DNA of 64,000 bases from an uncultured Oscillospiraceae bacterium (GCA_910587505.1 CAJULD010000001.1:62001-126000), one strand, 5' to 3'; shown: positions 32,587 through 41,204, counted from the stretch's first letter. The notes: generated by a model from the letters alone, not told the origin. Program-made: numbers and translations.

Positions 32587-33455
32587 CCGGCCCTGGCCGC
32601 CGCCAACGCCCGGATATACGCCGGCCCCGCGCCGCAGCAGCCGCCTGTCAGTCCCGCGCCCGCGGCGGTCAAAGTCCTCATGTGCCGGGCGAAATCCTCC
32701 GGTCCCATGCTGTAGCGGGCCCGGCCCGTCTCGTCCATCTCCGGCAGCCCGGCGTTGGGCTTGGCGATGACGGGAATGTCCACCGTCTCCCGGATGGAGC
32801 GGATCACCGATTCCAGCTGGTCCGGCCCCACGGAGCAGTTGACCCCCACGGCGGCGGCCCCCATCTCCCGGGCCACGGCAGCCGCCTCCCGGACGGAGCC
32901 GCCGAAAAGCAGCCCGCCGTCCGCCTCCACGGAGAAGGATATCATGACCGGCAGCGCCAGACCCGCCGCCGCGTCCAGAGCGGCGGCTGCCTCGTCCATC
33001 CCCATCAGAGTCTCCACCGCCAGCAGGTCAACCCCCGCCGCTGCCAGAGCCTCCATCTGCTCCCGGTACACGTCGTAGGCCTCCCCATAGGGCAGCTCCC
33101 CCACCGGCTCCAGAGGCCGGCCCATGGTGGCCAGGTCTCCCGCAACCAGGGCGCGTCCTCCGGCGGCTTCCCTCGAGAGCGCGGTCAGAGCGGCGTTCAG
33201 CTCCCCCGCGCGCTCCTCCAGACCGAAGTTTCGCAGGCTCAGCCGATTGGCGGAGAAGGTGGGGGCCATAATGATCTGACTGCCCGCCTCCGCGTAGGCC
33301 CGCTGGAGTGCCAGCAGGGCCTCCGGGTTCGCCAGAATCCACTCCTCCGGAGAGACGCCCACCGGCATCCCCGCCTCCCGCAGGCAGCTGCCGGTAGCCC
33401 CGTCCAGGAGGACCGGCCCCCGGGCGGTCAGATCACGAAATTCCCGCTTTGTCAT
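32583..33455 (-). CDS. Homocysteine S-methyltransferase family protein
   Basis: 290 residues, a complete TIM-barrel Hcy-binding domain of the MetH-N/BHMT/MmuM family. It starts VLLDGATGSCLREAGMP, and the zinc cysteines are in GVNCS and TGGCCG. It transfers a methyl group from a donor such as methyltetrahydrofolate-corrinoid or S-methylmethionine to homocysteine. No cobalamin or folate domain is attached. AAGG lies 8 nt before the ATG. It ends a short operon of GNAT and hydrolase genes. The donor is unknown. Confidence 0.88.
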   Translation of the reverse strand: MTKREFRDLTARGPVLLDGATGSCLREAGMPVGVSPEEWILANPEALLALQRAYAEAGSQIIMAPTFSANRLSLRNFGLEERAGELNAALTALSREAAGGRALVAGDLATMGRPLEPVGELPYGEAYDVYREQMEALAAAGVDLLAVETLMGMDEAAAALDAAAGLALPVMISFSVEADGGLLFGGSVREAAAVAREMGAAAVGVNCSVGPDQLESVIRSIRETVDIPVIAKPNAGLPEMDETGRARYSMGPEDFARHMRTLTAAGAGLTGGCCGAGPAYIRALAAARAG

Positions 33456-33464
33456 GGGCGCGCC

Positions 33465-34040
33465 TTACAGCTCCCTGCGCATGACCAGAATTCTGCCCCG
33501 CGCCTCATACAGCTGAAAGCCTCTGGATTCGTACAGCCGCGCCGGCCCGTGGAATTGCCACGGCCGCTCCCGGTCTGAGAACGGATACCCCTCCACATAC
33601 CGAAAGCCCTCCGCCTTCGCATCCTCGCAGATGCGGTCCAGAATGCAGCCCGCAAGCCCCTGTCCCCGGTAAGCCGGTCCGATATCCATGCAGTAGACGA
33701 TTTTCACCGTTCCCGGCGCGCCGTCGCCCTCCGTGCGGTAGTCCGGCTTTGCGCACAAAGGGCCATAGTGGAGCTTGTCTCCGCTGTTGCACCATCCGGC
33801 CACCCGTCCGTCAACACAGGCCAGATATCCCTCCATGACGCCGGATCGGATCAGCTCCGCCGCCTTCTCCCTGCGGTCCGCTTTTTCGGTCAGAATGTTG
33901 TTGTTTTCTTCCTCACTCAGGTGGCTTTCCAGGCAGTAGCACGCCGACCATTCCTCATGATCGCTGAATGCCGCATGGTCAAAGTACTCCAGAAATTCCT
34001 GCCACAGCGCAGGGGTCAGCTTTTTGATCGTTACTTCCAT
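33465..34040 (-). CDS. GNAT family N-acetyltransferase
   Basis: 191 residues. The acetyl-CoA motif is IGPAYRGQGLAGCILDRICEDA, preceded by KIVYCMDI. The C-terminal part reads ARLYESRGFQLYEARG. A segment with WSACYCLESHL is typical of a GNAT subgroup common in Clostridia with unknown substrates. GAGGAAGGAAAGA precedes the ATG. It lies between a hydrolase gene (21 bp upstream) and a homocysteine methyltransferase gene (9 bp downstream). Confidence 0.86.
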   Translation of the reverse strand: MEVTIKKLTPALWQEFLEYFDHAAFSDHEEWSACYCLESHLSEEENNNILTEKADRREKAAELIRSGVMEGYLACVDGRVAGWCNSGDKLHYGPLCAKPDYRTEGDGAPGTVKIVYCMDIGPAYRGQGLAGCILDRICEDAKAEGFRYVEGYPFSDRERPWQFHGPARLYESRGFQLYEARGRILVMRREL

Positions 34041-34061
34041 TCTTTCCTTCCTCGCTATACT

Positions 34062-35132
34062 TTATTTTTGTAAGGACTGCCGGTAGAACGTCAGAATACT
34101 CTCCATGAGATCCCCGTTCAGCTCCCTGGCGCGGAATTTATCGATGGAGGCGTAATACGCCCGCAGGACCTCCTCCGGGATGTCCCCGTCATACTGCTCC
34201 TCCAGCCGGCTGCCGGCTTCGTTTACCCCGTCCGTATAGTCGTGGGCGGCCTGGGAGTAAAAGATGCTGTTGTGTCCGTTCTGACGGTCCGCACGGAAGG
34301 TGATGTACTGCACATGGGGGTTGGTGATGGAATCTTTTTGCGAGATAATACTGACAGTATCATATCCCACCGTGGTATCCGCGTCCCCGTGGAGGATCAG
34401 CACCGGCGTATCCGTGCTGTTGAGGGCGTCCACCGCCGTTAAATCAAAGGTATCCCCGAAGGTCAGCTTCTGGTTCAGCCAGATAAAGGGAGTCTCCAGA
34501 CAGATCAATGGCCCGGCCATGTCCCTGCCCCATGACAGGATCATGGGCATGGCGTCATTGAACCCCGCCACGCTGGCGGAGGCGGCGATCTCATGGTCAA
34601 AATGGAAGATGGCCGTCACGGCGTAGCCGCCCCAGCTGTGGCCGAACAGGAATACGGGCAGGCCGTCAAAACGGCTCTCTCCCTCCACCCAGGTCAGGGC
34701 CGCGTCCAGGTCCAGCACGGACTGACTCAGCCCCACGCAGGTCTTCCCCCCGCTGTCCCAGCAGCCGGTGTTGCTGAAGCACAGCACCTGGTATCCGTGG
34801 TCCGCGAAGTACATCATCTCCGGCAGGTAGCTTCCCTCGCCGCCGCCCAGGCCGTGGGAGATGACCACCAGTCCCCCGGCGTTGTCCCCGCAGTAGAGGT
34901 GGCCCGTGAGGGTGTTCTCTCCGGAGAGGAAGCTCACCGGCTCCCGGTCGTAGCGGTCCGCAATGTCCTCATAGAGGATGCTGGACGTGAGGCCGGGCTC
35001 CGGGGGCATGGTGCGGGCAAAGGTGTCGTTGAACAGGATCTGTACCACGATGGGAGACGCGATGCAGAACAGGACCGCCGCTGCCAGCAGGACAATGCCC
35101 ACGATTTTCCTGACTTTCCGTTTTGTTTTCAT
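34062..35132 (-). CDS. Membrane-anchored alpha/beta hydrolase
   Basis: 356 residues. An N-terminal transmembrane helix (IVGIVLLAAAVLFCIASPIVVQILF) is followed by an alpha/beta hydrolase domain. The oxyanion region is VVISHGLGGGEGSY, the nucleophile serine is in FGHSWGG, the acid in LHGDADTTV and the His in NGHNS. It probably acts outside the membrane on an ester or peptide substrate. The ATG at 35132 has AAGGAGAAAAATCTTC upstream; a longer open frame lacks a ribosome binding site. The substrate is unknown. Confidence 0.86.
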   Translation of the reverse strand: MKTKRKVRKIVGIVLLAAAVLFCIASPIVVQILFNDTFARTMPPEPGLTSSILYEDIADRYDREPVSFLSGENTLTGHLYCGDNAGGLVVISHGLGGGEGSYLPEMMYFADHGYQVLCFSNTGCWDSGGKTCVGLSQSVLDLDAALTWVEGESRFDGLPVFLFGHSWGGYAVTAIFHFDHEIAASASVAGFNDAMPMILSWGRDMAGPLICLETPFIWLNQKLTFGDTFDLTAVDALNSTDTPVLILHGDADTTVGYDTVSIISQKDSITNPHVQYITFRADRQNGHNSIFYSQAAHDYTDGVNEAGSRLEEQYDGDIPEEVLRAYYASIDKFRARELNGDLMESILTFYRQSLQK

Positions 35133-35229
35133 GAAGATTTTTCTCCTTCCCTCCCGGAACTCCCGCCATGCGCAGCGATGCCCGGTATTCTGTTCATGAC
35201 CGGTTCCCTGCGCCCCGCCCGGTCCGCCC

Positions 35230-35586
35230 TCATTCAACGGGGAGACCGTGCTGCTTTAAGAAAGAGAGCTTATCCCAATATCCGCGCTGGAATAAAATCT
35301 TTTCATTTACAACCTGGAAAAATCCGCATCCACGCAGGCCGGCCGGATCTCTCCACTCCAGAATGGCCCATTGTCCGTCTTCAAAAATATGTTCCACGAT
35401 GCAGACCATTTCTGCGGTTGAAAACTCTTTTGCGAACATATCCCGAATGGCCTCGATCCCCACAACCGGTTCATTGGCGACCTGATGATTTGTCGCGCTG
35501 GCATGGTAGAGGCCGGAAATCGCTTCCACATCGCCGGAATTGAAAGCGTCCACCCACCTGCTTACGACATCTTTTGGTCTCAACAT
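35230..35586 (-). CDS. SnoaL-like (NTF2-fold) protein
   Basis: 118 residues with the SnoaL-like pattern VVSRWVDAFNSGDVEAISGLYHASATNHQ, then GIEAIRDMF and WRDPAGLRGCGFFQVVNEKI. This cone-shaped fold binds small hydrophobic ligands or catalyses isomerase or cyclase reactions. GGAAAGGAAGACGGA precedes the ATG. It is the first gene of a minus-strand group with the hydrolase. The function is unknown. Confidence 0.8.
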   Translation of the reverse strand: MLRPKDVVSRWVDAFNSGDVEAISGLYHASATNHQVANEPVVGIEAIRDMFAKEFSTAEMVCIVEHIFEDGQWAILEWRDPAGLRGCGFFQVVNEKILFQRGYWDKLSFLKQHGLPVE

Positions 35587-35616
35587 TCCGTCTTCCTTTC
35601 CCTTTCCGTTAAAATA

Positions 35617-35628
35617 AGAAGCTGTACC
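35617..35628. repeat. End fragment of the AGAAGCTGTACC repeat
   Basis: AGAAGCTGTACC equals one end of the 163-bp element at 41457-41619. It lies just after the recD2 stop codon. Confidence 0.4.
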
Positions 35629-35640
35629 CGCAGGCAGCCA

Positions 35641-37857
35641 TCATCCCTCCGGCCCCCGCCGCAGCCGCCAGCGCAGGCCGCTGTACCGCCGCTGCTGCCG
35701 GTCGTTGGCGGCCATACGGGACAAGGCCGCGTCGTCGCCTACCACCACCAGCAGCTCCCTTGCCCTGGTGATGCCGGTGTACAGCACGCCCCGGACCATC
35801 AGCGCCGGGGCCGACGGCAGCGCCACCAGCACCACCGCCCGGTACTCGCTGCCCTGGCTCTTGTGGACCGTCACCGCATAGGCCAGCTCCAGCTCCCCCA
35901 GCATGTCGGCGGTATAGGTAGCGGTCCGGTCATCAAATCGGATGCTCAGCAGCTCCCCGCCGGGGTCGATGTCCTCCACGATCCCCACATCGCCGTTGAA
36001 GATTCCCGCGCCGGTGACGCCGTCGCCGCGCAGCCACAGCACGTCGTAGTTGTTCCGGACCTGCATTACCCGGTCTCCCTTCCGGAAGACGGACTCCCCC
36101 CACACCTTCTGGGGCCTGTCCGGCGCGGGCGGATTCAGCGCCGCCTGGAGGGCCCGGTTCAGCGCCCCGGAGCCCCACTCTCCCTTCCGGGTGGGGCAGA
36201 GGACCTGAATCTGCTCCGGCGTTACCCCCATGTTGTCGGGCAGCCGCCGTTTACACAGCTCCACCACCAGCTCCACCGCCGCCGCCGGATCCCGGCGGCG
36301 CATGAAGAAAAAGTCGCTTCCGGCGGCGTTGCGCAGCTCCGGCAGCTGTCCCTGATTCACCGCGTGGGCCGCCCGGACAATGGCGGAGGTCTGGGCCTGC
36401 CGGAAAATCTCCGTCAGGTTTACCGTCTCCACCCGTCCCGAGCGGATCAGGTCCCCGAACACGTTCCCCGGCCCCACCGAGGGCAGCTGGTCCCGGTCCC
36501 CCACCATGATGAGGCGGCAGTCGTCCTTCACAGCCGAGAGCAGCGCGGCCATCAGCGGCAGGTCCACCATGCTCATTTCGTCCACGATCACCGCCTCCGC
36601 CTGGAGGGGGTCCTGCTCATTTTTCAGGAAGACCGTCTCGTCCTCCCGCCAGGTCATGCCCAGGCACCGGTGGACCGTCTGGGCCTCCCGCCCGCACAGC
36701 TCCCCCAGCCGCTTGGCCGCCCGGCCCGTGGGGGCGATCAGCAGCGTCGTGCATCCCATCCGGTCCAGCATGGCCACAATCCCCCGCACGGAGGTGGTCT
36801 TCCCGGTGCCGGGTCCGCCGGTGAGCAGGACCACCCCCTGCCGGGCCGCCAGCTCCACCGCCCGCCGCTGGGCGGGGGCGTAGGTCAGGCCCTGCTCCGC
36901 CTCGATCTGACCAATGACGGCGTCCACCCGGTTCGCTATGTAATCCGGCCGGTCCGCCCGGAAGCGGAGCATCCGCTCCAGCTTCGCCGCCACCGCCGTC
37001 TCCGCCTCATACAGCCGCCGGAGATAGCAGGCCTCCACCTTCGCCACCTTTTCCCACCGGACCGCTCCCCGGCCCGTCAGGTCCTCCAGCGCCATCTCCA
37101 CCAGCTCCTCCGGGCAGTCGATGAGGCAGGACGCGGCGGCGATCAGCTTGTCCCGGGGCAGGAAGACGTGGCCGTTGTTCAGGTTGTAGGTCAGCTCGAA
37201 CAGCACCGCCGCCTCCACCCGCCGCCGGCTGTCCCCCGGCAGCCCCATGGACAGGGCGATGCCGTCCATGACGGCGAAGTCCACCCCGTACAGCTCGTCC
37301 ACCAGCAGATAGGGATTCTCCCGCACCGCGTCCAGCGCGCCCCCGCCGTACCGGCGGTACAGCCGCAGGGCCAGGGGCATGGGCAGGCCGTTGGCGGAGA
37401 GGAAGTCCATCAGCCGCCGCATTCCCGTCTGATACCGGTAGCTCTCACAGATCTCTTTTGCCCGCCGGGGGGTAATCCCCCTGATCCGGGTCAGCCGGTC
37501 CGGGTCCTCCTCCAGCACCCGCAGCGTGTCCGCGCCAAAGCGCTCCACCATCCGCGCCGCCGTGGCCGCGCCCACCCCTTTGATGGTCCCCGAGGCCAGA
37601 TACCGCAATATCTCGTCCTCCGTGGAGGGCAGATGCCGCTCCACCTGCCGGGCCTCCACCTGCTCGCCGTGGACGGGGTGGCTGACCCAGCGCCCGGCGA
37701 CGGACAGGTCCTCCCCCGGCGCGGCGCAGGGAATGGACCCCACCACCGTCACCGCCTCGCCCTCCGTGGTCACCACCCGGAGGACCGCGTAGCCGTTTTC
37801 CCCGTTCTGATAAACCACGCCGGCAATGGTCCCGTCAATGACGCACTCGCCCTCCAT
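35641..37857 (-). CDS. recD2: ATP-dependent RecD2-type DNA helicase
   Basis: 738 residues, as in Bacillus YrrC/RecD2. Residues about 1-330 hold the N-terminal OB-like domain and helix-hairpin-helix repeats (GVGAATAARMVERFGADTL). The superfamily 1B helicase follows with Walker A GGPGTGKTTS, VDEMSMVDLPL, GDRDQLPSVGPGNV and the C-terminal VTVHKSQGSEY. It unwinds DNA 5'-3' in repair and replication stress. AAGGAAGGAGGACGGGGCG precedes the ATG. RecD2 is typical of bacteria using AddAB rather than RecBCD, which fits addAB in this window. Confidence 0.96.
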   Translation of the reverse strand: MEGECVIDGTIAGVVYQNGENGYAVLRVVTTEGEAVTVVGSIPCAAPGEDLSVAGRWVSHPVHGEQVEARQVERHLPSTEDEILRYLASGTIKGVGAATAARMVERFGADTLRVLEEDPDRLTRIRGITPRRAKEICESYRYQTGMRRLMDFLSANGLPMPLALRLYRRYGGGALDAVRENPYLLVDELYGVDFAVMDGIALSMGLPGDSRRRVEAAVLFELTYNLNNGHVFLPRDKLIAAASCLIDCPEELVEMALEDLTGRGAVRWEKVAKVEACYLRRLYEAETAVAAKLERMLRFRADRPDYIANRVDAVIGQIEAEQGLTYAPAQRRAVELAARQGVVLLTGGPGTGKTTSVRGIVAMLDRMGCTTLLIAPTGRAAKRLGELCGREAQTVHRCLGMTWREDETVFLKNEQDPLQAEAVIVDEMSMVDLPLMAALLSAVKDDCRLIMVGDRDQLPSVGPGNVFGDLIRSGRVETVNLTEIFRQAQTSAIVRAAHAVNQGQLPELRNAAGSDFFFMRRRDPAAAVELVVELCKRRLPDNMGVTPEQIQVLCPTRKGEWGSGALNRALQAALNPPAPDRPQKVWGESVFRKGDRVMQVRNNYDVLWLRGDGVTGAGIFNGDVGIVEDIDPGGELLSIRFDDRTATYTADMLGELELAYAVTVHKSQGSEYRAVVLVALPSAPALMVRGVLYTGITRARELLVVVGDDAALSRMAANDRQQRRYSGLRWRLRRGPEG

Positions 37858-37908
37858 CGCCCCGTCCTCCTTCCTTATGACCGATACATTTTACAGGCCT
37901 TAACAGGC

Positions 37909-37924
37909 ATACATTCTTTTTATG
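37909..37924. repeat. Family B arm upstream of recD2
   Basis: On the minus strand AAAAAGAATGTATGCC, identical to the end of the copy at 40437-40468. The pairing arm is not clear here. Confidence 0.5.
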
Positions 37925-37965
37925 GAACTCCCCCGCCGGCGGACTGACGCCCGGCAGGGAAGCCT

Positions 37966-38010
37966 GGAACCGGTATTCATAACCGGGGGATTTTTCCCGT
38001 CAGACAGGGA
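37966..38010. repeat. Family A repeat, truncated copy
   Basis: GGAACCGGTATTCATAACCGGGGGATTTTTCCCG, matching one end of the MITE-like family. It lies between recD2 and the next minus-strand gene. Confidence 0.6.
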
Positions 38011-38026
38011 GATGTTCCGCAGGGAG

Positions 38027-38356
38027 CTACAGCTGCTCCCCCACCTGGTCCCTGGCGCACAGCGTCACCCACCGGCGCTCCCGCGCCAGCAGCTCCGCCC
38101 GCCGCCGCCCTTCCTCGCTGAGTCCGCAATCCACCAGCAGTACTCTGCCAAAGGCCCCCTGCTCCCGCCGCAGCGCCTCCAGCGCCGCCACCTGCTCCTC
38201 CAGTCCGCCGCCGTCTCCCCGGGCGGGGAGCAGCGCCGCCGTTTCCACCCGCCGCTCCGGACCGGCAAACAGCACCGCCCGGACCACCGTCCAGATGATG
38301 GACGCCAGCCCAATCGCCGCCAGCATCGCCATGACCCCATCCTGCCACAACTGCAT
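38027..38356 (-). CDS. Small membrane-anchored protein of unknown function
   Basis: 109 residues: an N-terminal transmembrane helix (MAMLAAIGLASIIWTVVRAVLFA), then a cytoplasmic-looking domain with a coil-forming segment (GGLEEQVAALEALRREQGAFG) and VLLVDCGLSEEGRRRAELLARE. I chose the ATG at 38356, preceded by GGGAGGAGATCGT; a longer open frame is the shadow of the upstream gene. I do not recognise the family. Confidence 0.7.
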   Translation of the reverse strand: MQLWQDGVMAMLAAIGLASIIWTVVRAVLFAGPERRVETAALLPARGDGGGLEEQVAALEALRREQGAFGRVLLVDCGLSEEGRRRAELLARERRWVTLCARDQVGEQL

Positions 38357-38415
38357 ACGATCTCCTCCCTGTGCTCTTTTACGCCAGTGTATGCGCGGGA
38401 GGAACGCCTTGACAG

Positions 38416-38901
38416 TCAGAACAGGCTGGCCACGCCGAAGGTCAGGGCGCTGATGGCCACCCCGGCGATCAGCACCCCGGCAAAAATGGAGGGGACCGCC
38501 TTTCGCAGCGGCATGTCCAGAAACGCCGCCGCCAGGGACCCCGTCCACGCCCCCGTCCCCGGCAGGGGGATGGCCACAAACAGCAGCAGCCCCAGATATT
38601 TGTATCTGGTCACGGTGCGGCCCTTCAGGTGGGCCTTCCGCTCCAGCGCGTCCACCAGGGAGTTGAGCCGGGGCAGACGCCGCCGCATCCATTGGAAAAT
38701 CCGCCGGATGTACACCAGAATGAAGGGCACCGGCAGCATGTTGCCGATGACGGCGGCCACATACGCCGCCCACACCGGCAGCCCCAGCGTCACCCCGAAG
38801 GGGATCCCCCCCCGCAGCTCCACAATGGGAACCATGGAAACCAGAATTGTGAAACAGAATTCGCCCACCGCCCCCTGGGTGAGCCATTGCATGATATCCA
38901 T
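38416..38901 (-). CDS. Small multidrug export protein family (COG2426)
   Basis: 161 residues, a DedA-like small membrane protein of the Sm_multidrug_ex family. The signature VSMVPIVELRGGIPFG opens the first half, and FVAIPLPGTGAWTGSLAAAFLDM marks the second. About four hydrophobic segments. The family name comes from weak evidence of drug export and the real substrate is unknown. AAAGGGAAAAGTACA precedes the ATG; an alternative ATG lies three codons on. Confidence 0.85.
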   Translation of the reverse strand: MDIMQWLTQGAVGEFCFTILVSMVPIVELRGGIPFGVTLGLPVWAAYVAAVIGNMLPVPFILVYIRRIFQWMRRRLPRLNSLVDALERKAHLKGRTVTRYKYLGLLLFVAIPLPGTGAWTGSLAAAFLDMPLRKAVPSIFAGVLIAGVAISALTFGVASLF

Positions 38902-39271
38902 TGTACTTTTCCCTTTCTCTGGACCGTTTACTTTCCGGGCCGGCGGCGGCTCACGGAACGGCAGCGGAGCCGTGCCTCTTTTCCCCGCCGGGCCTCACTT
39001 TTTTCAACTGCTTTGACTATACGTATCTCTGCGGAGCGCGTCCATACGAAAAGGCCCCGGCCCTAAAGCCGGGACCTCTATGATGCCATTTTACCACATT
39101 CCAGCCAAAGCCGCAAGGGGTTTCTTGCGGGCGCCCGCGGGCCTGCAAAACGCAATATATGCATACGGACGCCCCCTGACGCAGGCTGTTCTCCCGCATC
39201 AGGGGGCTGCACAATCGTGTATGGCGGAAAAAGGCCGCCCGGAGGGCGCGCAGCGGCGGTGAATACAGGTC
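38902..39271. other. 370-bp intergenic region with hairpins
   Basis: No gene. On the minus strand it holds a small GC hairpin with TTTTT after the phosphoribosyltransferase gene (about 39227-39245), the conserved 35-nt hairpin at 39172-39206, TGGTAAAAT with a weak -10 look near 39090, and a GGCCCCGGC/GCCGGGACC hairpin at about 39053-39076. No gene could be supported. Confidence 0.5.
39172..39206. repeat. Conserved 35-nt hairpin, copy 1
   Basis: CCCCCTGA and TCAGGGGG arms with GC pairs inside. It matches 47562-47596 at 31 of 35 positions when read on the minus strand. Flanks do not match. Confidence 0.7.
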
Positions 39272-39910
39272 CTAAAGCCTGGAATATCCGTAATTGTCCA
39301 CCACCGCGTCCACTTCCATGCTCTGACGGCACAGAGGACACTCCTCCGGCGAATAGCTGGCGTAGTCCGGCAGGTCGGCTGTATTGAACAGGGATATCAC
39401 CGGCGTCCCCGCCGCCGTTTCCAGATGGCTGTAGATCGAGGCCACGCCCGCCACGCTGCCGCCGTAATACTGTATGCAGCGAACCCCCTTCTCCACCGTA
39501 CTGCCGGTGGTGATGGAGGCCAGGAGGAGCAGCACGTTCTTCCCCTCCAGCATGAAGCGGGCGTTGTCGCGGAAAATCAGCTTCCCGTCCGAGCTGACGT
39601 TCTCCCGGAGGAGATAGATTTCCCTGCCGGCATTCACGGAGTGATAACCGGACTGCGCCAGCTGGCGGGCCAGGCAGGTCCCGATCACCCGCGTTCCGTC
39701 CATGCACAGGATGGTATCCACCAGCATGGTTGACTGGATGCGCTGGGCCAGCTGCTGGGCCACCGCGTCCGCTTCCTGAAGGCAGGACTGCTGCCGGGTC
39801 ACGTCAATGAAGTAGTTGATATGGCTGTGCCGGGTGGCAAAGTGTCCCCTGGCCACCCGCAGCGTCACGTCTCCTACGCACACGGGGATATTAAAAAATC
39901 TGGGTTCCAT
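39272..39910 (-). CDS. Phosphoribosyltransferase-like protein with degenerate PRPP motif
   Basis: 212 residues resembling type I phosphoribosyltransferases of the orotate/xanthine group. It has MDGTRVIGTCLARQLAQSG and GKNVLLLLASITTGSTVEKG, where the usual two acidic residues of the PRPP loop (VDDxxTTG) are replaced by Ala-Ser. The C-terminus has a CPLC pair. It may therefore bind nucleotides without catalysis, or regulate. The ATG at 39910 has AAAGGAGGTAACGGC upstream. The TAG stop lies inside a copy of the AGGACCTGTATTC repeat end. The promoter is at 39960-39988. Confidence 0.8.
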   Translation of the reverse strand: MEPRFFNIPVCVGDVTLRVARGHFATRHSHINYFIDVTRQQSCLQEADAVAQQLAQRIQSTMLVDTILCMDGTRVIGTCLARQLAQSGYHSVNAGREIYLLRENVSSDGKLIFRDNARFMLEGKNVLLLLASITTGSTVEKGVRCIQYYGGSVAGVASIYSHLETAAGTPVISLFNTADLPDYASYSPEECPLCRQSMEVDAVVDNYGYSRL

Positions 39911-39959
39911 GCCGTTACCTCCTTTTTGTCTGCAGATGTTTACGGATTGAAGTTTTTTC

Positions 39960-39988
39960 ATTATACCATATTTTTCCGCCGGTGTCCA
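39960..39988 (-). promoter_or_regulatory. Promoter of the phosphoribosyltransferase-like gene
   Basis: -35 TGGACA, 17-bp spacer, -10 TATAAT. Confidence 0.7.
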
Positions 39989-40469
39989 GAATTTTTTGTG
40001 GATATACACAAATTTTTATGGAAGAGCCGCAAAAAATGTGGGCAGGAGAGACGAAATCTGACGCTTCTCTTTGCAGCACAGGGTTGGCGGTGAACCCGCC
40101 CGTTCCTCCTCTGGCATCTGCGCAAACCGCCAGTCGGGATAAAGGGTATACCTGTCGCGAAGGACAAATCCGCTTCCATCCACGGGGCAGACTTCCCGGG
40201 ATTGGCCGGCAGGACCGGCGATCCGGTATTCCGGACACTGCAAAGCGCGGGGGTCAGGTGTAGACGCCTGACCCCCGCGCACAGTCCGGGAATCCATATA
40301 AAACGGGAAAGTGTTGGGCGCTGCCCAAACCCGCCAGGGGTTCCGCCCCTGCGCCCCGCCGCCTTTTGCAAAAGGCGGACGAAATCCTCCGGGAAGCTCC
40401 TGCGGGAAAATATATGGAATCCCTGAAGTTCTGTTCGATTCTTCTTTACAGGAAAAAGAATGTATGCCT
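39989..40469. other. 480-bp intergenic region rich in palindromes
   Basis: No supported gene. It contains a perfect 14-bp stem hairpin at 40245-40280 (GCGCGGGGGTCAGG and complement). A run of nested GC hairpins follows at 40310-40380 and ends in the 20-bp perfect palindrome 40359-40378. A family B repeat lies at 40437-40468. The nested run resembles repeat blocks seen between genes of other Clostridia. Confidence 0.55.
40437..40468. repeat. Family B hairpin repeat after thiT
   Basis: GATTCTTCTTTACAGGAAAAAGAATGTATGCC, with ATTCTT/AAGAAT arms, ends 1 bp before the thiT stop. Confidence 0.75.
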
Positions 40470-41063
40470 TTATGTCAGATCCTGCCCCAGGATATAGCGT
40501 TTCAGGGGCACGTACAGCAGCGCCGCGATGACCAGCGCCAGCAGGATATTGGGCAGCATGTAGACGCCGTTGTAGACCAGGGAGTAAAGGTACGGGCTGG
40601 TAAAGACGAAGCCCATCACCTCGGTGGGGACCAGGATTTTGTAGATCGTCACGCCGCTGATATAGTGGACCACGAACCGGGCCGCGCCGCCCAGCAGAGT
40701 CCCCGGAAAGATCCCCCACTGCTTCCCCCTGAACAGTCCCGCCAGCCCCAGGGGCGTATAGGCCGCCAGATAGTCCAGCAGCATGCACTGCCAGCCCCAG
40801 GCGTAGGCCCCGTCAAAGATCAGCTGCAGCAGGCCACAGGCGAAGCCCGCCAGCAGTCCGGGCTTCAGCCCCCAGCGGACGGCGAAGAGGATCAGGGGGA
40901 ACATGGCGGGAGTCAGGGACCCGCCGTTGGGCAGCTGTACCAGCTTGACATAGCCGAGAATCTGGGCCAGCGCCACCAGGACAGCCGCCTCGGCCAGACA
41001 GCGGACGCTGAGACCGGACGCGCCCCCGCGGGCGCTTTCACTGGATCTGTTTTCATTGGACAT
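40470..41063 (-). CDS. thiT: Thiamine transporter ThiT (ECF S component)
   Basis: 197 residues, six hydrophobic segments. The ThiT signature region reads ALAQILGYVKLVQLPNGGSLTPAMFPLILFAVRWG, and the rest is rich in aromatic residues (YAWGWQCMLLDYLAAYTPLGLAGLF) that bind thiamine. It needs the shared EcfAA'T module, which is not in this window. AAGGAGGAAACAAGCAT precedes the ATG. A TPP riboswitch directly upstream confirms the substrate. Confidence 0.95.
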   Translation of the reverse strand: MSNENRSSESARGGASGLSVRCLAEAAVLVALAQILGYVKLVQLPNGGSLTPAMFPLILFAVRWGLKPGLLAGFACGLLQLIFDGAYAWGWQCMLLDYLAAYTPLGLAGLFRGKQWGIFPGTLLGGAARFVVHYISGVTIYKILVPTEVMGFVFTSPYLYSLVYNGVYMLPNILLALVIAALLYVPLKRYILGQDLT

Positions 41064-41146
41064 ATGCTTGTTTCCTCCTTAGCACAGGGTGGGAAACACC
41101 TTTGCGGAAGGCGGCGGGGGCGGTCCCCCGGCCCGCGCCTGCGGAC

Positions 41147-41179
41147 AAAAAAAATCGCATGTCCGCAGGACGCAGACAT
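41147..41179 (-). terminator. Expression-platform terminator of the TPP riboswitch
   Basis: ATGTCTGC and GCGGACAT stem at 41159-41179 followed on the minus strand by GCGATTTTTTTT, 80 bp before thiT. Confidence 0.8.
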
Positions 41180-41204
41180 ACGACAGGACACACCTCAAAA
41201 ATCG

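Noticed and set aside
37922..39016. 364-codon plus-strand frame
   Set aside because: It covers the two minus-strand genes at 38027-38356 and 38416-38901, which have good ribosome binding sites and membrane signatures. Its own product is Arg/Pro-rich with no start signal.
40016..40297. 93-codon minus-strand frame in the palindrome-rich gap
   Set aside because: No ribosome binding site and no recognisable family; the first part is encoded by a perfect hairpin. Some stretches look protein-like, so a decayed gene cannot be excluded.
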